A stretch of DNA of 49,582 nt from JBILXY01 sp044378055 (GTDB lineage Bacteria > Patescibacteriota > JACMRA01): NCBI GenBank assembly GCA_044378055.1, contig JBILXY010000007.1:1-49582 (forward strand), written 5' to 3'. The notes beneath the pieces are model-generated. The model was not told the DNA's origin and did not search any database. It worked only from the letters and a program-made list of their open reading frames with translations. The position numbers and the translations under genes are program-made. Of the stretch, positions 8,264 through 15,876 are shown in pieces; position 1 is the stretch's first letter; every line of letters starts with the position of its first letter.

Positions 8264-9277
8264 ATGAGCGATAATTATCTTGAATATCCCATTTGGACTA
8301 GATCGATTGAACTAGATTCTGATACCTTAAAATACAAAACTAATATTCACCAATTTTTGGCTTTTTTTGAATATTATATAAACAACATAATCGATTCGCC
8401 AGACAAAGAAGCAAGAGTTAATTTTATTTCAAATCCGGATGGGTTAGAACTTCAAGTAGTCACAGTTGATTTTAACCAGAGCCAAGTTGAAAATTATTAC
8501 GATCAATTCATAACCTTTTTAGCCGAGCCAAATTTACTAAAAAAAGTAATTAATAAAGTGAGACAATACAGCGAAGATGACCCAGATAGTTTAAAGGATG
8601 AAATTGTGGAAGAACTTTTGAATAAGTTGATAGCCGTAAGAAAAGAAGTTCTAAAAATTGAAAACTCTCTCCTTCACGCTGTAAAAGCAGACCATCAGGA
8701 CGAAACCCTAAATTCAATCAAAAAAGATTTAGCCGAGGTGAAAAATAGAATTTTAGACAGCTTGACCGAAAAGAAAAATTTAGAGAAAAATAATCAATAT
8801 TTTCAGGAAATCCTATCCAGTTTTTCTCCTTTGAGTATTAATATTATTAACAACCAAACCAAAAATATGACCAGTCAAAACTTCTCTAACTCTACAATAA
8901 ATAATTCAGGAAACATTGTTTTTGGAAACAATTACAGTGATTTAATAATTAATACAAAAGAAAAAATTAGTAACATGGTTTCCCCAGAAGACAAAAATGA
9001 AGACAAATTAATTCAAATTCAAGGCTATTTATTAGAATTAATCGAACTTGTCACAACCAATCAAGATATTCCAGAACACCAAAAAGAAGTTGGGATTAAA
9101 GCTGTTGATCAAATTACTAACTGTGCTACCCACGATGGTGAATTAGGTGATAAAAATAAGGGGATAATCCAGAATTCGCTACAAACACTTTCTTCCATTT
9201 TTAATGCAGTTGGAAACACCGTAACCAACCTTGAAACTTTAAAAAACCTGGCTGGAATTTTTGGATTGAAAATTTAA
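8264..9277 (+). CDS. Coiled-coil protein with Asn-rich beta segment and helical C-terminus, inside the split alaS locus
   Basis: A 337-residue protein, family not recognised. It has an N-terminal globular part (1-105) and a charged, probably coiled-coil region (about 105-190). An Asn/Ile/Ser-rich stretch follows (about 197-235, including NSTINNSGNIVFGNNYSDL) that looks like a short beta-solenoid, then an alpha-helical C-terminus (about 245-337) ending LKNLAGIFGLKI. The order 'N-rich beta segment then helical bundle' recalls tails I associate with bacterial conflict-type effectors; that link is from memory and weak. It forms a 9-bp-spaced pair with the upstream membrane protein. Confidence 0.55.
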   Translation: MSDNYLEYPIWTRSIELDSDTLKYKTNIHQFLAFFEYYINNIIDSPDKEARVNFISNPDGLELQVVTVDFNQSQVENYYDQFITFLAEPNLLKKVINKVRQYSEDDPDSLKDEIVEELLNKLIAVRKEVLKIENSLLHAVKADHQDETLNSIKKDLAEVKNRILDSLTEKKNLEKNNQYFQEILSSFSPLSINIINNQTKNMTSQNFSNSTINNSGNIVFGNNYSDLIINTKEKISNMVSPEDKNEDKLIQIQGYLLELIELVTTNQDIPEHQKEVGIKAVDQITNCATHDGELGDKNKGIIQNSLQTLSSIFNAVGNTVTNLETLKNLAGIFGLKI

Positions 9278-9341
9278 CTTGAAAATTCCAAATTAATTTA
9301 AAATAGACAAAAAATATTATTTAGAAAATTTTATTATTAAT

Positions 9342-10007
9342 ATGGCTATAAAACCAGAACTAAACCCTGAATTTCTTGCTGAAAAAACTTGGAACTTATA
9401 CCAAACCTTTGGTGTGCCCATTGAAGTTTCAGAAGATATTCTTGAAAGCAAAGGCCTTAAATTAGACGCTAAATTATTAGCAGAATTAATCGCCGAGCAT
9501 CAAGCCCTTTCTCAAACTACTTCGGCCGGTCAGTTTAAGTCTGGTTTAGATGCAGACACAGACAAAACCAGAAAGCTTCATTCATCAACTCACATTCTTC
9601 ACTCGGTTCTACGAGAAATTTTCGGCGAAGAAGTAAAGCAAAAAGGTTCTGCTATTACCAATGAAAAAGCTAGATTTGATTTCACCCTAACAAGCAACAT
9701 AAGCCCTGAACAAATTGCAGAAATAGAAACTGGGGTTCAAGCAATTATTGATAGGAAGTTAGAAATGGAAAGGCTTGAAATGAAACAAGATGAAGCCAAA
9801 GCACTTGGAGCAATTGGTTTATTTGGAGAAAAATATGGAGATATTGTTAGTATTTACACCTTAAAAGACGGACAGGGCAATGTTTATTCAAGAGAATTTT
9901 GTGGAGGCCCACATATTCAAAACTCTTTAGAAATTGGTAAATTCAAACTATTAAAACAAAAGTCAGTTGGCCAGGGACTAAAAAGAATAGAATTTACAGT
10001 AGAATAA
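9342..10007 (+). CDS. Alanyl-tRNA synthetase fragment: end of recognition domain plus editing domain (split alaS, part 2)
   Basis: A 221-residue protein. WNLYQTFGVPIEVSEDI matches the AlaRS stretch usually written FRLYDTYGFPVDLT, the direct continuation of the fragment at 7135. The editing (deacylase) domain follows, with zinc ligands H80/H84 in HSSTH and C187/H191 in CGGPH, plus LGAIGLFGEKYGD and GQGLKRIEFTVE, all typical of AlaRS/AlaX. The small beta-barrel normally before the editing core (YAESGGQxGD) is missing, and the protein ends without the C-Ala domain. With intact metal ligands it should hydrolyse Ser- or Gly-tRNA-Ala. A TAGACA box lies 38 nt before the ATG, with TATTAT at 9332-9337, so it may also have its own promoter. 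Confidence 0.8.
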   Translation: MAIKPELNPEFLAEKTWNLYQTFGVPIEVSEDILESKGLKLDAKLLAELIAEHQALSQTTSAGQFKSGLDADTDKTRKLHSSTHILHSVLREIFGEEVKQKGSAITNEKARFDFTLTSNISPEQIAEIETGVQAIIDRKLEMERLEMKQDEAKALGAIGLFGEKYGDIVSIYTLKDGQGNVYSREFCGGPHIQNSLEIGKFKLLKQKSVGQGLKRIEFTVE

Positions 10008-10040
10008 ACTAGATTCAGAGTGGTGATTTTAGTTTAATTC

Positions 10041-10075
10041 TTGACAATTCCAAGCTATTTCCTTTCTCTTATAGA
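10041..10075 (+). promoter_or_regulatory. rplK promoter, near-leaderless
   Basis: TTGACA at 10041-10046 is an exact -35 box. The best -10 match, TATAGA (10070-10075), is 23 bp away and only 4 bp from the ATG; a weaker one (TTCTCT region) sits at canonical spacing. Either way the transcript can carry almost no 5' leader. Confidence 0.5.
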
Positions 10076-10079
10076 ATAT

Positions 10080-10508
10080 ATGGCCGATAAAAAGATTAAG
10101 GCAGTCGTCAAAATTGTAATTCCAGCAGGTAAAGCACAAGCAGGACCTCCAATTGGTTCCACTTTAGGACCTTTAGGTATCAACTTAATGCAGTTCGTAA
10201 AAGACTTTAACAGTCAAACTGCAACATTAACCGGAGGAATCCCAGCTTTAATTACTGTTTTCGATGATAGAAGTTTTGAATTTGTACTTAAAACTCCTGC
10301 AGTTTCAGAATTAGTAAAGCAAGCAATTAATGTAACTTCTGGTGCTAGCGACCAAGTAAGAAAGAAAATTGGTAAAATTACTAAATCTCAAATTAGAGCA
10401 ATTGCTGAAAGAAAAATGGAAGATTTAAACTGCTACGATGTTGATCAAGCTATGAAAATGGTTGAAGGTACATGTAGAAGCATGGGTGTAATTGTAGTAG
10501 AAGATTAA
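10080..10508 (+). CDS. rplK: 50S ribosomal protein L11 (uL11)
   Basis: A 142-residue L11 that binds the GTPase-centre region of 23S rRNA. MADKKIKAVVKIVIPAGKA, GPPIGSTLGPLGINLMQF and the C-terminal RNA-binding MEDLNCYDVDQAMKMVEGT are diagnostic. I chose ATG 10080: a possible TTG start at 10041 is really the first three bases of a TTGACA promoter box, and its 13 extra residues do not belong to L11. The gene follows the AlaRS editing fragment by 72 bp and has its own promoter. rplA, the usual next gene, is displaced by two membrane-protein genes. Confidence 0.97.
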   Translation: MADKKIKAVVKIVIPAGKAQAGPPIGSTLGPLGINLMQFVKDFNSQTATLTGGIPALITVFDDRSFEFVLKTPAVSELVKQAINVTSGASDQVRKKIGKITKSQIRAIAERKMEDLNCYDVDQAMKMVEGTCRSMGVIVVED

Positions 10509-10529
10509 TATTAATAATCAAAACAAAAT

Positions 10530-10557
10530 TAAGGGGGCAACCTCTTTTTTTGTTGCC
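10530..10557 (+). terminator. Hairpin after rplK
   Basis: GGGCAAC and GTTGCCC form a 7-bp GC-rich stem around a T-rich 10-base loop, followed by TAAAATCATTTATTTT. It is probably a terminator or attenuator separating rplK from the membrane protein genes. Confidence 0.55.
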
Positions 10558-10664
10558 CTAAAATCATTTATTTTATTCAGTTGACATTACCTAACTTTTA
10601 CTTTTGTATTAGGTTAAATCTAATTAAAACTAGATTATTATTCAATCAAATCAGTTAATCTAAT

Positions 10665-11186
10665 ATGGCCGTTAAAAAACAAGAAAAAAAAGTTGAAGAA
10701 GTTGAGATTGTAGAAGTTGAAAGTAAAGTTGAAGAAACAGGATCTAATGTCTATTCAAACTTTTCCAGATGGTCTAAAATATACTCTATTTTAGGTTTCA
10801 TCGGAGCTGGTTTCCTTATTCTAGTTGGAATTCCTTACATCCTTGCCTTAGGCTTTGGTTTGTTAATGATTGCAGCTGGTGTTTTTTACATCATTGCTTA
10901 CAACAAAGTTTTACAAGCATCAAACTTAGTTTCTGCTTTAGAAAAATCTAGCGACAAACCTAAAGAGTTCAAAGCTAACACTGAAGAAGTAATTTCCAAT
11001 CTAAAATCTTACTTTAAAATTATTAGCATTATTAACATTGTTTCTATAATTGGAACCATTATAATGTTTATTTTATTCATAGTTATATTTGCAGCAATTG
11101 GGGCAAGCTTTTCAGAAAGCTTCAATGAATCAATTAAAAACGATCCTAACCTATTACCACAACCTGTAATTAATTACAAAGACTAA
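10665..11186 (+). CDS. Multi-pass membrane protein, DUF5362-like
   Basis: A 173-residue protein. It has an acidic/basic N-terminus rich in Lys, Glu and Val (1-30), then two close hydrophobic helices (about 44-62 and 64-84), a charged helical link (86-120), and a third long hydrophobic segment (122-150). The pattern, with YSNFSRWSKIYSILGFIGAG, resembles the DUF5362 family (recall, not a search). Its function is unknown. It sits between rplK and rplA, an unusual place for a membrane protein, and is followed after 3 bp by another membrane protein gene, suggesting a two-gene unit. Confidence 0.6.
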   Translation: MAVKKQEKKVEEVEIVEVESKVEETGSNVYSNFSRWSKIYSILGFIGAGFLILVGIPYILALGFGLLMIAAGVFYIIAYNKVLQASNLVSALEKSSDKPKEFKANTEEVISNLKSYFKIISIINIVSIIGTIIMFILFIVIFAAIGASFSESFNESIKNDPNLLPQPVINYKD

Positions 11187-11189
11187 TAT

Positions 11190-11594
11190 ATGGAAACTTC
11201 TAAACACGAGAATAAACCAACCAACTTTAACTGGGTTAAGAATTTATATTTTTACCTTGTTTTAGCTGGAACAATTTTAACAATCGCTATTTCAATTTTT
11301 GTACTTACCTATTCCTCGGCTATTAGATTTGTTTTTACAGATTTACAAAATAAACCATATATTTCTTACGAAACTTGTAAAAATGGTGCTAATTACTATC
11401 CAACAAGCTCAGTTGAATCTAGTGATAACAAAAAGATTGAAGAACAAAAACTTAGTTCTGATGAACAAAAAGCCTGCGCTGATAAACAACTTAACATTGA
11501 ATATCAACAAACCCTACTTTCAACAAGTTTAGCTATTCTTGTTGCTGGAATAATTTTAACTATTCACTTAGTTATCTTTAAAAAGAAAAAATAG
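11190..11594 (+). CDS. Two-TM membrane protein (134 aa)
   Basis: A 134-residue protein with membrane helices at about 18-42 and 108-128, and a polar, mostly outside loop between them containing four cysteines (ETCKNG, KACADK and nearby), which could form disulfides. It is preceded by only 3 bp from the upstream membrane protein gene and very likely cotranscribed with it. No family recognised. The next gene is rplA, 44 bp downstream. Confidence 0.6.
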   Translation: METSKHENKPTNFNWVKNLYFYLVLAGTILTIAISIFVLTYSSAIRFVFTDLQNKPYISYETCKNGANYYPTSSVESSDNKKIEEQKLSSDEQKACADKQLNIEYQQTLLSTSLAILVAGIILTIHLVIFKKKK

Positions 11595-11614
11595 TTAATC
11601 CCGTGGGAGATTAA
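11595..11614 (+). promoter_or_regulatory. Small hairpin upstream of rplA, possible L1 leader element
   Basis: TTAATC and GATTAA pair (6 bp), extended by CC/GG across a bulged A. It lies 25 bp before the rplA start and immediately after the previous stop codon. L1 autoregulates by binding its own mRNA in many bacteria, but I cannot match this hairpin to the known L1 site, so the role is only a suggestion. Confidence 0.3.
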
Positions 11615-11638
11615 AAATCAACAATACCACATACATTT

Positions 11639-12367
11639 ATGTCCAATACAACAATCAACAAAACCAAAAAGGTTTCCAAAAAATACTCTGCAAATATTGC
11701 GAAAATTAAAGCTGCAATTGGCGGCAAAGACAAATTAGATTTAAAACTAGCTGTTGAAACATTATTCAGCTTAGAACAACCAAAATTCAAAGATGGTGCC
11801 ATGGTAGAATTACATGTTAAACTAAACATTAACCCTGCTAAAACAGATCAAAATGTTAGAAGCAGCGTTACCCTACCATTTGGAATTGGTAAAAAGGTTA
11901 CTATCGCAGCTTTCGTAACCCCAGAAAAAGTAGAAGCAGCTTTAGCAGCTGGCGCAACAATTGCAGGTTCTGATGAGCTTATTGAAGAAATTAAAACTAA
12001 TGGTTCAGTAAACTTTGAAAGAGCTATTGCTATGCCAGATATGATGAAGAAATTACCAGCTATTGCCAGAATTCTTGGTACAGCCGGAGTAATGCCTAAC
12101 CCAAAAACTGGAACAGTAGGAGATAACATTGAAGAAATTATCAAAGAAATTCTTGCTGGAAAAATAGATTTCAAGAATGACAAAGGTGGAAACTTACACA
12201 TTCCATGTGGAAAGATTAATTCTGCTTTCACAGTTGATACAATTGTAAGCAATATTCAAGCAGCCTTAGATGCCATTGAAAAAAGCAAGCCAGAAGCAGT
12301 TAAGAAAAAATTAGTTGCCTCCGCTTTCATTTCCTCAACAATGAGCCCAAGCATTAAAATTGCCTAG
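11639..12367 (+). CDS. rplA: 50S ribosomal protein L1 (uL1)
   Basis: A 242-residue L1, which builds the mobile L1 stalk at the ribosomal E site and can repress its own operon. VELHVKLNINPAKTDQNVR, GSVNFERAIAMPDMM, ILGTAGVMPNPKTGTVGDN and FKNDKGGNLHIPCGK are the standard L1 blocks, in order. The N-terminus is Lys-rich, and the C-terminus has a short extra tail. Some patescibacterial groups lack uL1; its presence here excludes those. A cUUCGg-loop terminator follows. Confidence 0.97.
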   Translation: MSNTTINKTKKVSKKYSANIAKIKAAIGGKDKLDLKLAVETLFSLEQPKFKDGAMVELHVKLNINPAKTDQNVRSSVTLPFGIGKKVTIAAFVTPEKVEAALAAGATIAGSDELIEEIKTNGSVNFERAIAMPDMMKKLPAIARILGTAGVMPNPKTGTVGDNIEEIIKEILAGKIDFKNDKGGNLHIPCGKINSAFTVDTIVSNIQAALDAIEKSKPEAVKKKLVASAFISSTMSPSIKIA

Positions 12368-12390
12368 TTTCATTTGGAAGAAAAACTAAG

Positions 12391-12408
12391 CCACCTTCGG
12401 GTGGTTTT
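12391..12408 (+). terminator. rplA terminator
   Basis: CCACC-TTCG-GGTGG, a 5-bp stem with the very stable cUUCGg tetraloop, is followed by TTTT. Confidence 0.85.
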
Positions 12409-12451
12409 AAATTTAGACAATTTCGATTATTATAGCTAAAATCACCATGCT

Positions 12452-13681
12452 ATGATTAATAGTGAACTCTGGTTTTCCAAAAATTCAAAGAAAGAAGCAA
12501 ACGATCGTGAGAATTCTGTTTCATTCAAAATAGAAATTATTCAACCCAAGCTTAGTATTAATTTTGATATATTTCAAATTATTACTGAACATGGAAAGAT
12601 AGTGTATGGCAACAAAATGAAAGAAAGAACAAGGTTAACAAGGAGAAGCGAAAAAGGTGAAGAAATTGTAGATTTAAACTGGTCTGATTTAGATTCTAGA
12701 AATGACAAAGATTTATTACTGCATGATATAAGCCATATTTTTATCACTTCATACTTAGAAAATATTGGAATTAAACCAATTCGAATGGCAAGCATATTGA
12801 ATGAATTCATGGCCATTATTTTTAATCAATATTGCTGGGAAAGAATTGAAAATGCAGAGACTTTTTCCAATAATTTGATTGAGAAAACAATAAACTCGAT
12901 TTCCCGTGATTATTTAAATTTTTCAATCCCTAACCCTGTAGATAGGGACGCTTTTTTTAAAAAACAAGCTGAAGAACAAGATCTAAATGAACAAGAACTT
13001 ACAGGTAATAAATACTCAGATACAATAATGAATTACTTTGTAAATAATAATTCAGAAAGTGAAGATATTATTAATAACATAAAAGAACTAAAAAACCAAG
13101 TGAAGAAGTTGGCGTTGATAATCTTAGATGAAGATGAAGAAATTTTAGAAACTTGGAGTACAATTCAAACACAAGTTTTAAATGATAATACAAATGATGG
13201 ACACTTAGCCGTTGAAAAAAATGATAAACAAATAGAACTATTTTCCAAAATCAAAGAAATTGTTGATACTTTAGAAATAATAAATGACGAGCAGTCTTGG
13301 GGTTTGGTTTTTGATGAAGAACTAATTCAAAATGAGGAAAGTATTTACTCTAAACTAAACAAAAATGTTAAAAATTTCTATTCTAATGAACAAAATAACA
13401 CAAATAATTTTTCTGAATTAGAATTGGATGATAAAATTGAATGGCTTAAAAAATTCATAAACAAAAATTATGATGTAAATAAAATTATGCTATTAAAAAG
13501 TCAGGCTTTATTTTTCGTTGCTAAATACAACGAAATTGAAAGTTTAAACAGTAGTTTTAGTATGGAATATGAATTAAGAAAAGATTACGACGATACAAGT
13601 TTAATTCAACTTAGAAAGCCAGTAGTTGAAAAAATTAATAGGATAATAAGCAACCTTCCAGCGTGGGCAAATTTATTATAG
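12452..13681 (+). CDS. Hypothetical protein (409 aa) with HDxxH motif
   Basis: A 409-residue, acidic, predominantly helical cytoplasmic protein that I do not recognise. At about residues 90-120, LLLHDISHIFITSYLENIG is followed by SILNEFMAIIFNQYCW; an HDxxH with a downstream Glu can be a metal site, but the arrangement does not match a family I can name. The C-terminal half is rich in Asn, Asp and Glu with probable coiled coil. A TAAAAT box lies 9 bp before the ATG with TAGACA 17 bp upstream of it, giving another near-leaderless promoter. It is a single-gene unit after the rplA terminator. Confidence 0.55.
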   Translation: MINSELWFSKNSKKEANDRENSVSFKIEIIQPKLSINFDIFQIITEHGKIVYGNKMKERTRLTRRSEKGEEIVDLNWSDLDSRNDKDLLLHDISHIFITSYLENIGIKPIRMASILNEFMAIIFNQYCWERIENAETFSNNLIEKTINSISRDYLNFSIPNPVDRDAFFKKQAEEQDLNEQELTGNKYSDTIMNYFVNNNSESEDIINNIKELKNQVKKLALIILDEDEEILETWSTIQTQVLNDNTNDGHLAVEKNDKQIELFSKIKEIVDTLEIINDEQSWGLVFDEELIQNEESIYSKLNKNVKNFYSNEQNNTNNFSELELDDKIEWLKKFINKNYDVNKIMLLKSQALFFVAKYNEIESLNSSFSMEYELRKDYDDTSLIQLRKPVVEKINRIISNLPAWANLL

Positions 13682-13719
13682 AGGCTGATTCAAGCAAAAT
13701 TGTTAATTTAAAATTTTAA

Positions 13720-13753
13720 ATATACAAAAAGTGCTACATTAATTTGTAGCACT
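13720..13753 (-). terminator. Terminator of the 13767-14132 gene
   Basis: A perfect 9-bp stem, AGTGCTACA/TGTAGCACT, with a 6-base loop. On the minus strand it is followed by TTTTTGTATATTT. Confidence 0.85.
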
Positions 13754-13766
13754 AGAAAAATCAAAC

Positions 13767-14132
13767 CTATATGGGTCTAGCCTCCCAATGACAACCTGTG
13801 TCATAGTCAAGCCCTTGAACTTCATGGACAAGCTTTTCTGCTTCATCAAGATAGTGATAACAACCTATTAAATAGCAGTTGCATTCATTTGGCAATGCAA
13901 GTGCGTAGGATACTATATTAATATCTCCAAAAGCTACCTTGATTGCTGAAATTGCAAAAAGTAAATGAGTCGGCTCACTAAGTTGTGGTGGCAGACATTC
14001 TTGAACAATTTCAAATGAATCAGCAATTATCAACTTTCCATTGCTAACCTGGAATTGAATTAAATACACATCCTGAGGTAAGAATTTAATGTCAGCAGGT
14101 CTTCTAACAGAAATCTTTTCCATCTTTTCCAT
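13767..14132 (-). CDS. Hypothetical protein (121 aa)
   Basis: A 121-residue soluble protein of unknown function. It contains four cysteines including the pair in NECNCYLIGCY and a late TGCHW, which might bind metal. The start could be the first or the fourth codon, since the N-terminus repeats MEK (MEKMEK). It has its own perfect terminator and faces the plus-strand 409-residue gene tail to tail. No signal peptide or membrane segment. Confidence 0.5.
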   Translation of the reverse strand: MEKMEKISVRRPADIKFLPQDVYLIQFQVSNGKLIIADSFEIVQECLPPQLSEPTHLLFAISAIKVAFGDINIVSYALALPNECNCYLIGCYHYLDEAEKLVHEVQGLDYDTGCHWEARPI

Positions 14133-14222
14133 TTATCTGATGTCTCCGAATAATTCCTCGAACCGATTGTGAATACAACAGGCATCCACACAATTAACTA
14201 GTTGAATGATTTTGGCAAGTGA

Positions 14223-14256
14223 TTGACATTTCTGGGCTATTTTAAAAGCTTTAACT
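14223..14256 (+). promoter_or_regulatory. manC promoter, near-leaderless
   Basis: TTGACA (14223-14228) lies 38 nt before the ATG at 14261. The region just before the start, TTAACT (14251-14256), is the only passable -10 and is 22 bp away. Confidence 0.4.
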
Positions 14257-14260
14257 TGTT

Positions 14261-15295
14261 ATGCAAATTATAATTTCCTGTGGTGGAGGAGGAACCAGGT
14301 TGTGGCCTGTTTCTACAGAGTCTAACCCAAAGCAATTAGTTCCACTGCTTGATGATGAATCTTTGATGCTAAAAACCTATAATCGTCTTAGAAGAAAATT
14401 TCAGCCAGATCAAATTTGGGTTACTGTTAATGAAAAACATTTGCAGATTGTGAAGAATATTTTGCCAGAAGAATTCCACTCTAATCACATTATTGCCGAA
14501 CCGATAAAAAGAGATACATTTGCTGCCATATCACTTACCACCGCAATAATTGCTTCTCAAACTTCGGCCGATGAACCTTTAATTTTCGTCCCATCTGATG
14601 ACTGGATTGAAAAAACTGAAGATGCTGACAAATTAAATTCAGCACTTAGTAAAATGGGAGAAAGCTTGGCGCATAAAGATTATGATGTACTAACTATTGG
14701 TATTAAACCAGGCTTCCCAAGCACCCAACTTGGATATTTAGAAACAGACTTACACAGTGATATTATGGAAGTTATTCCTGTTAAATCTTTCAAGGAAAAA
14801 CCTGATCAAAAAACCGCTGATCAATATTTTAAAAATAATAATTTTTATTGGCATAAACACAATCCTTCCCTAACCTACAACAGTTTAAAGAACAATATTA
14901 GTACATTTTGGCCAGAACTTCTAGATATTTTGGAGAGTGTCTATTTAAAAAAAGAATGTCAGATTTCAGACTTTGAAGCCTTCCCAAAGCTTTCAATAGA
15001 TTATGCAATTTTAGAAAAGTCACAAAGAATTGGTATGGTTCCATTGGATATTAACTGGGATGATGTTGGAACTTGGGAAGTTGTATTCAACTATCTTCCT
15101 AAATTGGATGGAGAGAATTCTATTGAGCTTAAAGGCGATGGAAACAAAGTTAAATTAGAAAATCCGAATTTGAAAGTAGCTTTTGTGGGTGTTTCAAATT
15201 TATTGGTTGTTCAAACCAAGGATGGACTTTTGATTTTAGACCCAAAACATTCCGGAGAAGTAAAAAATGTGGCTGAACACTTCAATAAAAAGTAA
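14261..15295 (+). CDS. manC: Mannose-1-phosphate guanylyltransferase
   Basis: A 344-residue nucleotidyltransferase that makes GDP-mannose from GTP and mannose-1-phosphate. The signature GGGGTRLWPVSTESNPKQLV (residues 8-27) is near-perfect. VPSDDWI, SFKEKPD, LSIDYAILEKS and WDDVGTW follow in the expected order, with a short left-handed beta-helix tail. It lacks the C-terminal isomerase domain of bifunctional enzymes. Where the family usually has a WNSGMF-like block, this protein has FYWHKHNPSLTYNS, an unusual variation near the sugar site. The product would feed the Gmd enzyme encoded at 33753-34871. Confidence 0.9.
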   Translation: MQIIISCGGGGTRLWPVSTESNPKQLVPLLDDESLMLKTYNRLRRKFQPDQIWVTVNEKHLQIVKNILPEEFHSNHIIAEPIKRDTFAAISLTTAIIASQTSADEPLIFVPSDDWIEKTEDADKLNSALSKMGESLAHKDYDVLTIGIKPGFPSTQLGYLETDLHSDIMEVIPVKSFKEKPDQKTADQYFKNNNFYWHKHNPSLTYNSLKNNISTFWPELLDILESVYLKKECQISDFEAFPKLSIDYAILEKSQRIGMVPLDINWDDVGTWEVVFNYLPKLDGENSIELKGDGNKVKLENPNLKVAFVGVSNLLVVQTKDGLLILDPKHSGEVKNVAEHFNKK

Positions 15296-15331
15296 TGTAA
15301 AAATATAATTAACACTTCCGATAATAGACCG

Positions 15332-15345
15332 AAATAGCTCTATTT
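15332..15345. promoter_or_regulatory. Dyad upstream of the Fur-family gene
   Basis: AAATAG-CT-CTATTT is a 14-bp palindrome about 46 bp upstream of the TTGACA box of the regulator operon. It could be an operator for the metal regulator or a weak terminator of manC; there is no independent support for either. Confidence 0.25.
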
Positions 15346-15391
15346 TAAGGATAAAAATTTCCATATTTAACTAATTAAGCAAAGCTTTTCC

Positions 15392-15421
15392 TTGACAAAA
15401 TGCCACCCAGTTGCAAAATAC
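15392..15421 (+). promoter_or_regulatory. Promoter of the Fur-znu operon, near-leaderless
   Basis: TTGACA (15392-15397) lies exactly 35 nt before ATG 15427, with AAATAC (15416-15421) at 18-bp spacing. The predicted transcription start coincides with the ATG. Confidence 0.5.
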
Positions 15422-15426
15422 TTCTA

Positions 15427-15864
15427 ATGTCTAGAATTGAGCAAATTGAGCAAATTGAAATTCTTTTACGAAGAGCTGGTTGCCGAAGTTCAAAACTTCG
15501 TGAGGCTATGTTAAAAATTCTGATTAAAGGAAAACCAACTACAGTAAAGGAGATTTTGCATAATTTGCAAGGTTTCGGTTTCTGGCCAAATAAAACTACA
15601 GTTTACAGAGAATTGGAGACCTTAGAAAAAAACAAGTTAATCACCTGCATAGATTTAGGTGGAGAACATAAATTTTATAAAACTTATGGTGATGGAAAGC
15701 AGCAACACTTAGTTTGCAAAAAGTGTTTTAAAGTAAAATCAATTCAGCCAACCTGGAACTGGCAAAATATAGTGGATGACTACAAACATATTCCTGATTT
15801 TGTGGTTGAAGAAAGTTTACTACTTTTAAGAGGATTCTGCCAAGACTGCGTGACTGTAAAATAA
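15427..15864 (+). CDS. zur: Fur-family metal-responsive repressor, probably Zur
   Basis: A 145-residue Fur-superfamily regulator. It has an N-terminal winged helix (CRSSKLREAMLKILIKGKP, then TTVYRELETLEKNKLI, the recognition region), and a C-terminal dimerisation/metal domain with HLVCKKCFKVKSI and the final CQDC, giving two CxxC structural zinc pairs. I start at ATG 15427 rather than ATG 15400 because the latter lies inside the promoter. It is the first gene before a high-affinity Zn/Mn importer, 12 bp upstream of the binding protein, so repression of that importer under metal repletion is the likely job. Zn rather than Fe or Mn is inferred from context. Confidence 0.8.
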   Translation: MSRIEQIEQIEILLRRAGCRSSKLREAMLKILIKGKPTTVKEILHNLQGFGFWPNKTTVYRELETLEKNKLITCIDLGGEHKFYKTYGDGKQQHLVCKKCFKVKSIQPTWNWQNIVDDYKHIPDFVVEESLLLLRGFCQDCVTVK

Positions 15865-15876
15865 AGCTACTATATT

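Noticed and set aside
7484..9277. Intein or group II intron explanation for the alaS split
   Set aside because: No intein splicing motifs, homing endonuclease or reverse transcriptase are present, each piece has its own start and stop, and two separate unrelated genes lie between.
9342..9372. Programmed frameshift joining the two AlaRS pieces
   Set aside because: They are 1.87 kb apart with two complete genes between them, so frameshifting cannot link them.
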